From an uncultured Cryptobacterium sp. (GTDB lineage Bacteria; Actinomycetota; Coriobacteriia; Coriobacteriales; Eggerthellaceae): DNA of 64,000 nt. The stretch covers positions 62,001-126,000 of the forward strand of contig CATYOF010000002.1 in assembly GCA_958410215.1 (NCBI GenBank), given 5' to 3'. Positions 24,977-34,280 of the stretch are shown in pieces (the first letter of the stretch is position 1; every line of letters starts with the position of its first letter). The notes under the pieces are model-generated. The model saw only the letters and a program-made list of their open reading frames with translations, was not told the DNA's origin and ran no database searches. Both the position numbers and the translations under genes were made by a program.

Positions 24977-25780
24977 CTACGAATTAGCTATTTCTGAAAG
25001 TGCATGATACGCCCATTCGAGATCCACGACATAAGGGTGCACCAAAGGAGTTTCTGTTGCTGCTAATGAATCAGCAAAAACCTGATACGCTTCTGTAGAA
25101 ATTGAGCTCAAGAATGTTTCTTCATCTGCTTGAATGCGAAAATGTAGTTCATTATCTTTTTGCTCAATAAACTGAACAGCGCAGTAGGAATCTTCCGTAA
25201 CTTTACCTTGGCTTTGCGCATGCCCTAGTACGCTGAGCTTAAGCACTTCCATCACCTTATCGTCGAAACCTGCGGTAAAGGTAGCAACTTTGTCGGAAAG
25301 TTGTGCGGTGCTGCCTACAACGCGAAACGTCGCATTGCTTATGGGGTCGTTTTCCTTTTGCAGGGTATCGAAGGTCTGTATTGCCTGCTCTCTCATTTCG
25401 TCATCGTCGCAGATGTTGTACATCATAAGGTTTCGGTCGGGATCCATGTAGAGGCAAGGATAGTTTAACAACGTATGGTATCCGCAGTGTGGACAGGTGA
25501 AACTTGCTAAAGATCCCGCCGCAAGTTGCTTTGCCTCTTCAGGATTTTCTTTCGCATTGAGCATGACCCAAAGAGCAAAGGGCGTTTCTTGCCCACAGTT
25601 GGGGCAAGAAACAGGATAGTCTTGCGATTCGGACGGGTTCCACTTTGTCTCTTCGGAGGAGGGGGCGGTGTTTTCTTCAGTCCCTTTTTCGGAAGAAGCA
25701 GACAGGTTCCACTTAGGTTCTTCCTTTACGGGATTATCTTCTTGTCCCGACTCGGTGGAGAATTGGCTATCGTGAGTCAA
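24977..25780 (-). CDS. CpXC-domain protein
   Basis: The protein carries a zinc-ribbon-like pair, CPNCGQ and CPHCGY, typical of the CpXC domain of unknown function, then an alpha/beta C-terminal region. The chosen TTG start (25780, reading M-THDSQFSTESG) is preferred because AGAAAGGA lies 6 nt upstream; an ATG at 25831 has no ribosome site and would add 17 residues. The N-terminal part contains two similar blocks, KWNLSAS and KWNPSES, coded by a direct repeat (GGTTCCACTT at about 25625 and 25710). A 35-bp tandem array lies just upstream. Confidence 0.72.
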   Translation of the reverse strand: MTHDSQFSTESGQEDNPVKEEPKWNLSASSEKGTEENTAPSSEETKWNPSESQDYPVSCPNCGQETPFALWVMLNAKENPEEAKQLAAGSLASFTCPHCGYHTLLNYPCLYMDPDRNLMMYNICDDDEMREQAIQTFDTLQKENDPISNATFRVVGSTAQLSDKVATFTAGFDDKVMEVLKLSVLGHAQSQGKVTEDSYCAVQFIEQKDNELHFRIQADEETFLSSISTEAYQVFADSLAATETPLVHPYVVDLEWAYHALSEIANS

Positions 25781-25855
25781 TTGCGGTCCTTTCTGTTTGG
25801 GAGAGAGAGTTGTCACACTTCTTTGTAACATGTAACCAATGAAGGCTTTCGCATC

Positions 25856-25994
25856 CTTTTATGGGGTACAACTAACAAAACCCGTTGATCCATTTTGAAG
25901 TACAACTAACAATGCCTGTTGTGTCTATCTTGAGGTACAACAGCAAAGCTTCTTACGTCTTTCTTGAGGTGCGACAGGCAGGTTGTTAATGGTC
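25856..25994. repeat. Four contiguous degenerate 35-bp units
   Basis: Units start at 25856, 25891, 25926 and 25960 and share .TTTTGAGGTACAACTAACA at their 5' parts (GGGGTACAACTAACA, GAAGTACAACTAACA, GAGGTACAACAGCA, GAGGTGCGACAGGCA). They fill nearly the whole gap between the CpXC gene and the crotonase stop. Confidence 0.75.
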
Positions 25995-25998
25995 TGCT

Positions 25999-26787
25999 TT
26001 AGCGGCCTTTCCATTGAGGTTCGCGCTTTTCGGCAAACGCTTTGGGGCCTTCTAAGGAATCTTCGGTTGCATTAACGAGTTCCTGATAATAGTCCATAAT
26101 GCTCCACCCTGCGCCAGGGAATTCGTCATCACAGGCAGCTGCTTCTTTCATGGCTGCCTTGGAATATTCGATGGCAAGAGGTGCGCTTTTTACGATGCCT
26201 TCAGCCAGTTTAAATGCGGTAGAAAGCAGCTCATCTTCATCAACAACGCGACTGATCAGACCCCATTCGTAGGCTTTTTCTGCATCAATGTTGTCGCCAA
26301 CGAGTATAAGTTCGGCGGCATACTTCTGGGGGATTTGTTGCATCAAGCGAAGAATGGCACCGTCCCCGGTAGAGGCGCGACCATGGCGTGCTTCTGGTAG
26401 GCCAAATACCGAATGGCTGCTCGCAATAGCAATATCGCAGGCAAGAACCAATCCGAGTCCGCCGCCAACGCATACGCCATTAACCGCGGCAATCAAAGGT
26501 TTTTTGAAGCGATGTTTGGACATGCCAAGGAGCCCCCAGTTTTCCTTACCTTTAGGTAAGTGATAGGTGCCCGCGGCAAGTTCCTTTAAGTCGGCACCTG
26601 CACAAAAACAGGTGCCTGCATTTGTGATGATGCAGCAACGCTGTGTTGGGTCATTGTCCCAGCGCTCCAACTCGTTGGAAAATTCCTCCATCATGAGCGA
26701 ACTCATGGCGTTGCGCGCCTTGGGGCGGTTGAACGTAATAAGAAGAACGCCGTCGCGTTCCTCGGTCAGAATTGTTTCGTAAGCCAT
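25999..26787 (-). CDS. Enoyl-CoA hydratase/isomerase (crotonase) family, CaiD-like
   Basis: The 262-residue crotonase starts AYETILTEERDGVLLITFNRP, has CFCAGADLKEL (CoA-binding and oxyanion region), GGGLGLVLACDI and VFGLPEARHG, and ends EGPKAFAEKREPQWKGR, close to CaiD. The second catalytic Glu (in LPEA) is present, but the first, expected in GGGxE, is Gly here. Loss of that Glu is typical of isomerase-type or other crotonases, so hydration should not be assumed. ATG 26787 follows GGGAGAAAGGGG; an upstream extension would cross the cstA terminator. Confidence 0.83.
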   Translation of the reverse strand: MAYETILTEERDGVLLITFNRPKARNAMSSLMMEEFSNELERWDNDPTQRCCIITNAGTCFCAGADLKELAAGTYHLPKGKENWGLLGMSKHRFKKPLIAAVNGVCVGGGLGLVLACDIAIASSHSVFGLPEARHGRASTGDGAILRLMQQIPQKYAAELILVGDNIDAEKAYEWGLISRVVDEDELLSTAFKLAEGIVKSAPLAIEYSKAAMKEAAACDDEFPGAGWSIMDYYQELVNATEDSLEGPKAFAEKREPQWKGR

Positions 26788-26871
26788 TGCTTTCCCCTTT
26801 CTCCCTCGTGATCTTATTGTAAAGCTGTTTGCTTGGGAAAAGAGGGAAAGCGAAGAACGCGGAAGAGAAAA

Positions 26872-26899
26872 AGGCGACTTCAAAATCGAAGTCGCCTTT
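26872..26899 (-). terminator. Terminator after cstA
   Basis: AAAGGCGACTTC and GAAGTCGCCTTT form a 12-bp stem with a short loop; TTTTTCTC follows on the minus strand. Confidence 0.85.
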
Positions 26900-26997
26900 C
26901 GAAATCGTTACGTTAATTAACCAAGTCGCTTTAAACAAGTAAGCTTACCTGCGAAGCTGGACTTAACTAATTTAGCTTACTTGATATGTTAGTTAAC

Positions 26998-28801
26998 TTA
27001 CGCCGCCTGAGGCTTATCCTTTTTGCCGAAGATAGTCTTCGCACCCTTAACTGCCAAAACGATAGCTAAAACGAACAGGATGGCTGCAAGAATTGCCTGA
27101 ACAGCTGCGCTGAACAAGTCGCCCGTACCTGCCATGAGTACCAGGCCCTTGGAGTAGAGCGTTTGAACCAGAGAGGTCAAGGTAACAGCCAACATGAACA
27201 CCATAGGAATGTAGAACATCTTGTTGTTCTTACCGGCATTACCCAGCCATGCGCAAACAGCAAGCAGAGCCAAGGCGGCAAGCAGCTGGTTTGCAGCACC
27301 AAACAAAGGCCAAATGATAGTGTAGCCCGTCATACCTAAAACGATGCCAATAACAACGGTGATCAGTGTTGCAACGTAAGGATTCGAGAAGAACTTACGA
27401 GCGCCCGTTACGCTTTCCATGGTTTCACCTACGGGAATCCAGAGTTCCTGGAACATATAGCGGGCAAGACGAGTAGCAGTGTCAAGCGAGGTTAAGCAGA
27501 ATGCCGAAACTGCCAAAATAAGCAGGGTGTAGGCAATGCTTTCAACGCTTTCAAGGCCAGGGATGCAAGCAAGCATCTGGGAAAGGCCGCCAGCAAATAC
27601 CGCAGTTGGGGAAGCGTAGTCGCCTGCGCAATATGCCTGCCATACAAAACCTACGGCGCACAAAGAAATGATAGCGAGCAAGCATTCAATCAGCATGCCA
27701 CCGTATGCGATAGGCTGTGCGTGGGATTCTTTTTCCAGCTGCTTGGACGTGGTACCCGATGTAACCAAGCTGTGGAAGCCAGAAATTGCACCACAAGCAA
27801 TGGTAATGAACAGCGCTGGGAACAAGAAGCCTGAAGCGGCAGAAAGATTTACTACTGCAGCGCCTGTTTCTGGATTGACGATGGGGTTGCCTGCAGCATC
27901 AACCGCAGCATTGCTTGCATAAAAACCGGTGAAGGCAGGAATATCGAGGTTGGATGCATTGCCCGTTAAGCTGGCACCCACAATGCCAATGATGGACAGG
28001 ATAATCATGCCGTACAGCAAGAATGAGCTTAAGTAGTCACGAGGCTGAAGCAAAATCCATACAGGAGCAATTGCGGCAACTATAATGTAAACGCCCAGCA
28101 AAATCATCCAGGTGGTGTAGTCCAGAGAAATGTAGAGGAAGTTATAGCCCACGGCAACCAAGACAACAATGATCAAAATAGCAATGCCAATGTTGGCGGC
28201 AGCAGGCATGTTGCGACCGCGTGTGGCGATGCCATAAATTACTGCTGCCACAATGAACAGCATGGAAATCATAGCGGTACGCTGGTTTGCCAAATTGGAA
28301 GCATCGGTTGCATTGGCAAGACCTACTGCGAAAGTGTTAGCAACAATGGATGCGAAAGCGGCAACTACCAAAAGCAGGGTAAGGTAGGCAAAAATGCAGG
28401 AAATACGTTTAGCGGTGTTGTCGATGTTTTCTGCAATAACTGCTGCAATACTTTGGCCCTTGTGACGTAAAGATGCAAAGAGCGCGCCGAAGTCATGCAT
28501 AGCGCCAAAGAAAATACCGCCGATCAGAACCCATAAAAGAACGGGAACCCAGCCAAATACTGCTGCCTGAATAGGGCCGTTAATAGGGCCAGCGCCAGCG
28601 ATTGAAGAAAAATGATGGCCTAATAATACATAGTAATACATAGGGTTTAGACGGAACATAATCAACGCCGTCTTCAAGCTCTTGAGCAGGGGCAGGCCTT
28701 TTGGGGTCAACTCCCCATTGTTTTGCAAGCCAGCCACCATAGCATACGTAGCCAACGATCAAAGCAATGAGGCCGCCGAGTAAAACAATCATTGCGTTCA
28801 T
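26998..28801 (-). pseudogene. cstA: CstA-family transporter interrupted by a 10-bp duplication
   Basis: CstA proteins are multi-helix carriers for pyruvate or peptides used in starvation. ATG 28801 opens a typical N-terminus (MNAMIVLLGGLIALIVGY, ELEDGVDYVPSKPYVLL) that runs off into a stop near 28580. The rest (GHHFSSIAGAGPINGP onward, more than ten helices, ending near KDKPQAA) is in another frame. The switch falls at a tandem pair of 10-mers, 28623-28642 (coding TATGTATTAC then TATGTATTAT). Removing one copy gives one frame of 597 codons reading KPYVLLGHHF. No ribosome site supports an internal start. Cells carrying this sequence should lack full CstA unless the repeat reverts. Confidence 0.85.
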
Positions 28802-28830
28802 GTTTTACCAGCCTTTCTAGTCGTGTGCCT

Positions 28831-29361
28831 CTACTGTGCCAATGCAAGGTTGCTGGCAAGGGCATCTTTGAGCTGTTTGCCAGCGGCATTCGTTACCACT
28901 TCTTTTCCGGATTCGCGGGAAAGATCTACCACCGCTAATCGAAGATCGGTCCAGCCACGAAAGCCTAGATAAAAGCTTTTACGAAAACGAGTGGACTTAG
29001 CCTGCTTGAACGCTTCGTTGGTACATTGATTGGCGATAATGACCAACGTAAGGGCAGATGACATATGGTTTGGAGAAGGGTTTACCTTGCGGATTGCTTT
29101 CGTGGTTATAAAGTTCACCGCATCGGAGAGGGTATTTTCATCCAACTTGTTCGCAAGTTCAAAAAACATGAAGTCATGCGTGTTTACTTCCCACAATTTG
29201 GCACGTTTTGTTAGAACGTATTTTTCGCCATAGGTGTGAAACTCGGCAAAGGCAGGAAACTGCTTTCCTTCAAAACGGTAATCCCGCCTGATGTCGTAGT
29301 AGGCTTCATGCGCGGCAAGAACGCGGTTCAATAAATCTTCGCGTTTATCTGCTGAGGGCAT
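28831..29361 (-). CDS. Conserved protein of unknown function, cotranscribed with cstA
   Basis: I do not recognise this 176-residue soluble protein. It starts MPSADKREDLLNRVLAAHEAYYD, is rich in charged residues and aromatics, and contains FHTYGEKYVLTKRAKLWEVN and FMFFELANKLDE. GGAAAGGAGG lies 6 nt before ATG 29361, which rules out the longer upstream frame. It ends 29 bp before cstA, so the two likely share a transcript. The small partner usually found with cstA in other bacteria (YbdD) is a different, much shorter protein. Confidence 0.7.
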   Translation of the reverse strand: MPSADKREDLLNRVLAAHEAYYDIRRDYRFEGKQFPAFAEFHTYGEKYVLTKRAKLWEVNTHDFMFFELANKLDENTLSDAVNFITTKAIRKVNPSPNHMSSALTLVIIANQCTNEAFKQAKSTRFRKSFYLGFRGWTDLRLAVVDLSRESGKEVVTNAAGKQLKDALASNLALAQ

Positions 29362-29586
29362 GTATGCCTCCTTTCCGATAGTTGGGGATATTCCGTGGTG
29401 AACCTTGCCATTTGTCTGCTTTTTCAAGCGCGAACGATTGTAAGCGCTCTTTTTTGGGCGAATTCCGCAAAAACGTGCCGCGTGTAGAAAAAATGGTTTG
29501 AACGGCAAAGCATTATACGCAAAAGCCCAGATAACTAACAAAAAAGTAAGCATAATTGCGGAGGTGAGCATAATTGCTAAACAGTG

Positions 29587-29624
29587 CTCTCAAAAAAATA
29601 GGCCCGACATTGTGACGGGCCTAA
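29587..29624 (-). terminator. Terminator after the CoA ligase
   Basis: On the minus strand AGGCCCG pairs with CGGGCCT around a 9-nt loop and is followed by seven T residues. The remaining 29362-29661 gap holds nothing else I recognise. Confidence 0.88.
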
Positions 29625-29661
29625 AGGAATTCGCTAAGGGAATTTATTAAAGGAGTTTATG

Positions 29662-31308
29662 TTATTTGCCTTGCTCGGCACGTTCCTTCAGACGGCGGTC
29701 AAGTTCGTCAGCCAGTTGGTGGCGCTTAACCTTGCCCGATTCAGTCATAGGAATTTCGTCGATAAATTCAATATGCTCGGGGCGCAAACGCTTTGCAACA
29801 CCAATAGAATCAAGGTATTCAGCGATGGAATCAAGCGTGGGAGCAGTGTCTCCTTTTTGTACGATAAAGGTACAGATACGCTCGCCCAAACGGTCGTCAG
29901 GCAAACCGATGGTTGCATGGGCGCCAACGCCAGGGCAATCATTTAAGTTGTTGTCCACTTCGTTTGCAGAAATATTAATACCGCCACGGATAAGAATTTC
30001 TTTCTTGCGGCCATTGATTTTCACGCGACCCAATTCGTCTTGAATGCATAAGTCGCCAGAGAAGAACCAACCATCGTCGCTTAAATCTTTAGCGGTTGCT
30101 TCAGGGTTCTTAAGATAGCCACTAAACATATGGGGGCCACGAGAAATTTCTTCACCCTGAGTGCCGTAAGGTACTTCGTTGCCCTTTTCGTCAACAACCT
30201 TTACTTCAATGCCTTCGCAAGGAATGCCAGACCAGTTGCCATTCCATTCAAGACAATCCTCGGGTGGAACTAATAGGTGAGGGCAGCTTTCGGTGGAGCC
30301 GTAGCACTCGCAAAGCTTCAAGCCATGCTTGTCGGCACGATGAACCATGGTGCCAGGCACAGGAGCACCGCCGCAAACGTAGAGCTTCAAGGTCTTGAAA
30401 GAAAGCCCGTTCTTTTCTGCCACATTAAGCATGTCGTAAATGAACGGTGTTGCGCCCATTGACCAGGTAACACCTTCGTTGTTCATGATCTCAATGGATT
30501 CTTCTGGGTGGAATTCTTGCTGCAATACCACGCGTGCGCCCAACAGAAGAGGTGTAATAAGGCCATGATTAAAGCCAGTTGCATGATTGAGGGGTGCAGG
30601 CATGAACATAACGTCATCGCGTGTTAGGTGCAAAGACTTGATAAAGGTTTTTTCCGAGAAAATAAGTGCATTATGAGAAATAAGTACTGCTTTGGGGCGA
30701 CCTGTGGTGCCTGAAGTGGAAAGAATAAGAACAATTTCATCAGATGTGCTTTCCGGAGCTTCAGTTACCGGTTCAAAAGTTTCAAAAATTTCATTTAAGG
30801 TAATGGTTCCATGAGATTCGACGGTTTTGTCGTGAACGCAGAAACCACCGTCAAGCAAACTGGTAATTTCGTCCTTTACGGAGAGGAATTGATCTTCGAA
30901 GTTGGTTTTATGATGGAATGTGGGGCAAATGAATGCTTTTGATTCAACCAGGTTCATGGAATAAACCAAGTCTTCGCCATTGAAGGTAACAGGAAGTGGA
31001 TGACAAACGGCGCCAACCTTCAGGCAGGCAACGTAGAGAATGCAAAATTCTGACCAAGGTGGCATTTGAAAGCTAACCACATCGCCGTTTTTTACTCCGA
31101 CACTCTTAAGCCACGCAGCAAGGCGGCCTGCTTTGTCGTCAATTTCTGCATAGGTGAAACGAACACCCAGGTTATCACTTACGTATTCGTTGTTAGGAAA
31201 CTTCGATACGCGGTCTGCCCAAACATCGAACAGGGTTTGTTCGGTCCAGTAGCCCTTTTCGTAATACTCCTTTTTGTTCTGTTCGTTCACTTTTAGGTCG
31301 GTAATCAT
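29662..31308 (-). CDS. AMP-dependent carboxylate-CoA ligase (CaiC/AliA-like)
   Basis: The 548-residue ANL-family enzyme activates a carboxylic acid to its adenylate and then its CoA ester. Visible motifs are LSTSGTTGRPKAVLIS (P-loop), YGSTESCP, SGDLCIQDELG, GRKKEILIRGG and the C-terminal catalytic Lys in TESGKVKRHQL. The N-terminus (YWTEQTLFDVWADRV) resembles cyclohexanecarboxylate and carnitine CoA ligases. GAGG precedes ATG 31308. With the nearby class III CoA-transferase and CaiD-like crotonase it recalls a caiBCD set, but each gene has its own terminator and the substrate is unknown. Confidence 0.87.
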   Translation of the reverse strand: MITDLKVNEQNKKEYYEKGYWTEQTLFDVWADRVSKFPNNEYVSDNLGVRFTYAEIDDKAGRLAAWLKSVGVKNGDVVSFQMPPWSEFCILYVACLKVGAVCHPLPVTFNGEDLVYSMNLVESKAFICPTFHHKTNFEDQFLSVKDEITSLLDGGFCVHDKTVESHGTITLNEIFETFEPVTEAPESTSDEIVLILSTSGTTGRPKAVLISHNALIFSEKTFIKSLHLTRDDVMFMPAPLNHATGFNHGLITPLLLGARVVLQQEFHPEESIEIMNNEGVTWSMGATPFIYDMLNVAEKNGLSFKTLKLYVCGGAPVPGTMVHRADKHGLKLCECYGSTESCPHLLVPPEDCLEWNGNWSGIPCEGIEVKVVDEKGNEVPYGTQGEEISRGPHMFSGYLKNPEATAKDLSDDGWFFSGDLCIQDELGRVKINGRKKEILIRGGINISANEVDNNLNDCPGVGAHATIGLPDDRLGERICTFIVQKGDTAPTLDSIAEYLDSIGVAKRLRPEHIEFIDEIPMTESGKVKRHQLADELDRRLKERAEQGK

Positions 31309-31395
31309 AAGTCCTCACTTCATAAGACAAGAACGCAAGGGCATGCTTGTCAACTTTTGGAATTTCCCCCTCGGGATTATTCCCCCTCACTCTGC

Positions 31396-31425
31396 GAATA
31401 CACACGTATCCCCTCCGTGTATTCG
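31396..31425. promoter_or_regulatory. Inverted repeat upstream of the CoA ligase
   Basis: CGAATACAC (31397-31405) and GTGTATTCG (31417-31425) form a perfect 9-bp inverted repeat, about 90 bp before the ligase start. Two TTCCCCCTC copies lie between it and the gene. It may be an operator or leader hairpin. Confidence 0.45.
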
Positions 31426-31763
31426 TTGAAAGTATAGCGCGAATAACCCCATCAAAACGCATTTCTCCTATAGAAAGTACGGGTTAAAACTAAAGGCACA
31501 GCCTATAGACTTTGTGGATAGAACCTATAAGTTAGACATATCAATAGGGATGTTGGGATAATGATTTAAAGGTGGAAGAAGAACCTTTTGGGTTAGATGA
31601 TGCTCCCATTATATGACCAACAAAAATGCAGAATTGTGTAGCAATGACGATGAAGAAGTAGATTATCGGGCAGTTGCAGGTTTTTTATACGTTCGCGTTC
31701 GTGTGTATAGGCAGGTGCACTTGTGGTGCCGTATTATTGCACGGTACCTTAAAAGGGCTGCAT

Positions 31764-31824
31764 GTTGGAAAACGCATACGTGTGTTAGAAAACACATACG
31801 TGTAATAGGAAAGCATGTAAGTGC
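31764..31824. repeat. Three 20-bp tandem units upstream of murT-gatD
   Basis: Units 31764-31783 and 31784-31803 agree at 18 of 20 (core AGAAAACACATACGTGT); the third, 31804-31824, is diverged (AATAGGAAAGCATGTAAGTG). The 31309-31890 gap (582 bp) otherwise holds only an Arg-rich spurious frame. Confidence 0.7.
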
Positions 31825-31890
31825 GGCGCGGCTTCGTATTTTAAGGCGCGTGCACATAGGCGTGCGTAGAGATATCAAGAGAGGAATGCT

Positions 31891-34065
31891 ATGAGCATAC
31901 GTAAATTGTTGGCAAGTTCAGCAAGCTCAATGAGCACGTGGGGTTTGCGTCACATCGCAAAACGTCCAGCTGCGAACATGCCAGGAAAAATTGCGCTCAA
32001 ATTAGATCCTCAAATAATTGCTGAATCTATGGGTAAGGTAACCGAAGGTTCCATTGTGGTAGTAGGAACTAACGGCAAAACTACCATTACTAATATGATT
32101 GCCGATGCGCTGGAGCGTCAAGGCAAAACCGTTGCGTGTAATCGTACGGGCGCAAACTTAGCCTATGGAGTTGCAACTACACTCCTTCAAACAAAAGGAA
32201 CGGTTCAATGGGGCGTGTTCGAGTCGGATGAGCTGTGGTTGGCTCATACGCTTCCTCAGGTTCAGGCAAGCTATGTGCTGCTGTTGAATTTGTTCCGTGA
32301 TCAGCTGGATCGCTGTGGGGAAATTGATCGCGTACAAGATGCTATTGTGCAGGCGCTGAATGATTCCCCTGATACGGTACTACTGTATAACGCTGACGAC
32401 CCGTTGTGCGCTATGGTTGCGCTTCGTGTTGCTAATAAGTCAATTGCCTTTGGTGTGGGGGAAGATCTTCATCAGCAACAAAATATGGTAAGCGATGCGC
32501 AAATGTGCCAACGTTGTTCGGCGATGTTCACCTATGAGTATCGCCAGTATGGCCAGTTGGGAACCTATTCTTGCCCGAACTGCGGTTTTTCCCGCCCAGA
32601 GTTAGATTACGCAGCAAAGCATGTCGTATTTGGTAACGATATTTCCTTCGATGTTGAAGAATCTGCAACGGGTACTTGCGTGGCCTTGCATGCTCAGCGT
32701 GCAGGCGTGTATATGATCTATAACGTTATGGCGGCGTGGTTAGCAGCGCATTGCGCGGGGGTAAGCGATGAAGTTTTCCAGCAGGCAGTAGATGTGTTTG
32801 ATCCTCAAAATGGGCGCTTGCAGTCACTTACTATTCAGGGCCGCCCTGTTTTGCTGAATTTAGCTAAAAACCCTACTGGTTTCAATCAAAATATGAAGCT
32901 TATTACACAAGCTGAAGGCAAAAAGGTTGCGGCGTTTTTCATCAACGATAACGAAGCGGACGGTCATGACATTTCCTGGATTTGGGATTGCGATTTCGAG
33001 GAGCTTGCCGAACAGGAAAATGTAGTGGTGTATGCCGGTGGCATTCGCAAGAATGATCTGCAATTGCGCCTTCGCTATGCAGGTATTGAAGCTAAGACTA
33101 TTAATAGTGTTGATGAAATGGTAGATGAAGCTCTTTCAATGCCTGCTGATTGGAAGATGTATGCCATCGCTAATTACACCTCGCTTCCGGCAGTTCGCGA
33201 TTCCTTGATGGCGCGTGCAGATAAAACCGAAGTTGAACAGGTAACGGAAGGCACGTATGAACCAGTTCGAGAAAATCATGCGCTTGTCCAGCAAGAAGGC
33301 GTAGAAGCGCTTACTCAGAATCCTTTGCGTATTGTGCATTTGTTCCCCGACCTGTTGAATTTGTACGGTGATGGTGGCAACGTGCGTGTTTTGGCGCAGC
33401 GTTGTAGGTGGCGCGGTATTCCGGTCAAAGTTGAAGCGGTCCACTATGGTGAAGAAGCTCATCTTGATCAGGCGGATATCGTAATGTTGGGCGGCGGTCC
33501 TGACCGAGAACAGAAGCTTGCCTCTGAAGTGTTGTTTGCTATGAAAGAAGAACTGCGCACCTTTATTGAAGGCGATGGCGCTCTTTTGGCAATTTGTGGT
33601 GGATATCAGATTTTGGGGCATCGTTGGCTTATGGGCGATGAAGAAGTTGAAGGTTTGTCGCTCATTAATGCAGAAACGCTTCGTGCTGGTACGGGCTTTA
33701 ATCGTTTGATTGATAACATTGTTTTGTCTTCCCCGCTTGCTGAATTGCCAGTGGTGGGATATGAGAATCATGCGGGACGTACTAAACTTGGCATGGGTAT
33801 GCAGCCGTTTGGTAAGGTGGTTTCCCAAGTAGGCCACGGAAACGATGATGTATCTGGGGCTGACGGCGTGCACTATCGCAACTGTATTGGTACGTATTTG
33901 CATGGTCCGCTTTTGGGTAAGAACCCTGAAATTGCCGACTATCTTATTGCGGCAGCGCTTCAGCGCAGGTTGGGACTTGCTGCTCCGATGGCGCTTGCAC
34001 CCTTGGATGATTCGGTTGAACGTGCTGCTAATGCTTATATGGCATCGCGTTTAGGAGTTTCGTAA
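31891..34065 (+). CDS. murT-gatD: Fused lipid II amidation enzyme MurT-GatD
   Basis: MurT and GatD amidate the second-position D-glutamate of lipid II to isoglutamine. Here both lie in one 724-residue chain. Residues 1-440 are MurT: P-loop GTNGKTT at 59-65, a four-Cys zinc ribbon near 206-230 (CQRCS, CPNCG), then the MurT_C region. After a linker of about 35 residues, 477-724 is the GatD glutaminase: LFPDLLNLYGDGGN, catalytic Cys in AICGGYQILG near 568, His in YLHGPLLG near 670. In studied Gram-positives they are two genes, usually overlapping. GAGAGGA precedes the ATG. There is no stop or frameshift at the junction. Confidence 0.92.
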   Translation: MSIRKLLASSASSMSTWGLRHIAKRPAANMPGKIALKLDPQIIAESMGKVTEGSIVVVGTNGKTTITNMIADALERQGKTVACNRTGANLAYGVATTLLQTKGTVQWGVFESDELWLAHTLPQVQASYVLLLNLFRDQLDRCGEIDRVQDAIVQALNDSPDTVLLYNADDPLCAMVALRVANKSIAFGVGEDLHQQQNMVSDAQMCQRCSAMFTYEYRQYGQLGTYSCPNCGFSRPELDYAAKHVVFGNDISFDVEESATGTCVALHAQRAGVYMIYNVMAAWLAAHCAGVSDEVFQQAVDVFDPQNGRLQSLTIQGRPVLLNLAKNPTGFNQNMKLITQAEGKKVAAFFINDNEADGHDISWIWDCDFEELAEQENVVVYAGGIRKNDLQLRLRYAGIEAKTINSVDEMVDEALSMPADWKMYAIANYTSLPAVRDSLMARADKTEVEQVTEGTYEPVRENHALVQQEGVEALTQNPLRIVHLFPDLLNLYGDGGNVRVLAQRCRWRGIPVKVEAVHYGEEAHLDQADIVMLGGGPDREQKLASEVLFAMKEELRTFIEGDGALLAICGGYQILGHRWLMGDEEVEGLSLINAETLRAGTGFNRLIDNIVLSSPLAELPVVGYENHAGRTKLGMGMQPFGKVVSQVGHGNDDVSGADGVHYRNCIGTYLHGPLLGKNPEIADYLIAAALQRRLGLAAPMALAPLDDSVERAANAYMASRLGVS

Positions 34066-34114
34066 GTTTGCGTCGTGGGCGTTTTGGGTTACTTGCGGGG
34101 TATTCTTCTCGGAG

Positions 34115-34280
34115 GATCTTTCAAAAAAAGGATGAAGCGAACTCAGAACACTAACTTCAATTTGTGCCCGTAAGGGCACTTTTATAAAGCATGATGCAGC
34201 GAAGCGCATGAAAAACGGATCCAAACGGATCCGTTTTGAACAGCGAAAGCGTGTGAACTGAAGCCTTTTCTTGAAAGATC
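34115..34280. repeat. Fold-back element of ~166 bp downstream of murT-gatD
   Basis: GATCTTTCAAAAAAAGG (34115-34131) is inverted at 34264-34280 with one mismatch. Inside lie two further hairpins, GTGCCC-GTAA-GGGCAC (34167-34182, followed by TTTT) and AAAACGGATCC/GGATCCGTTTT (34211-34236). Either could terminate the upstream gene. The 34066-34496 gap has no credible frame. Confidence 0.55.

Noticed and set aside
31613..31894. 93-codon Arg-rich frame before murT-gatD
   Set aside because: It crosses the tandem repeat array, has no ribosome site and no recognisable domain.
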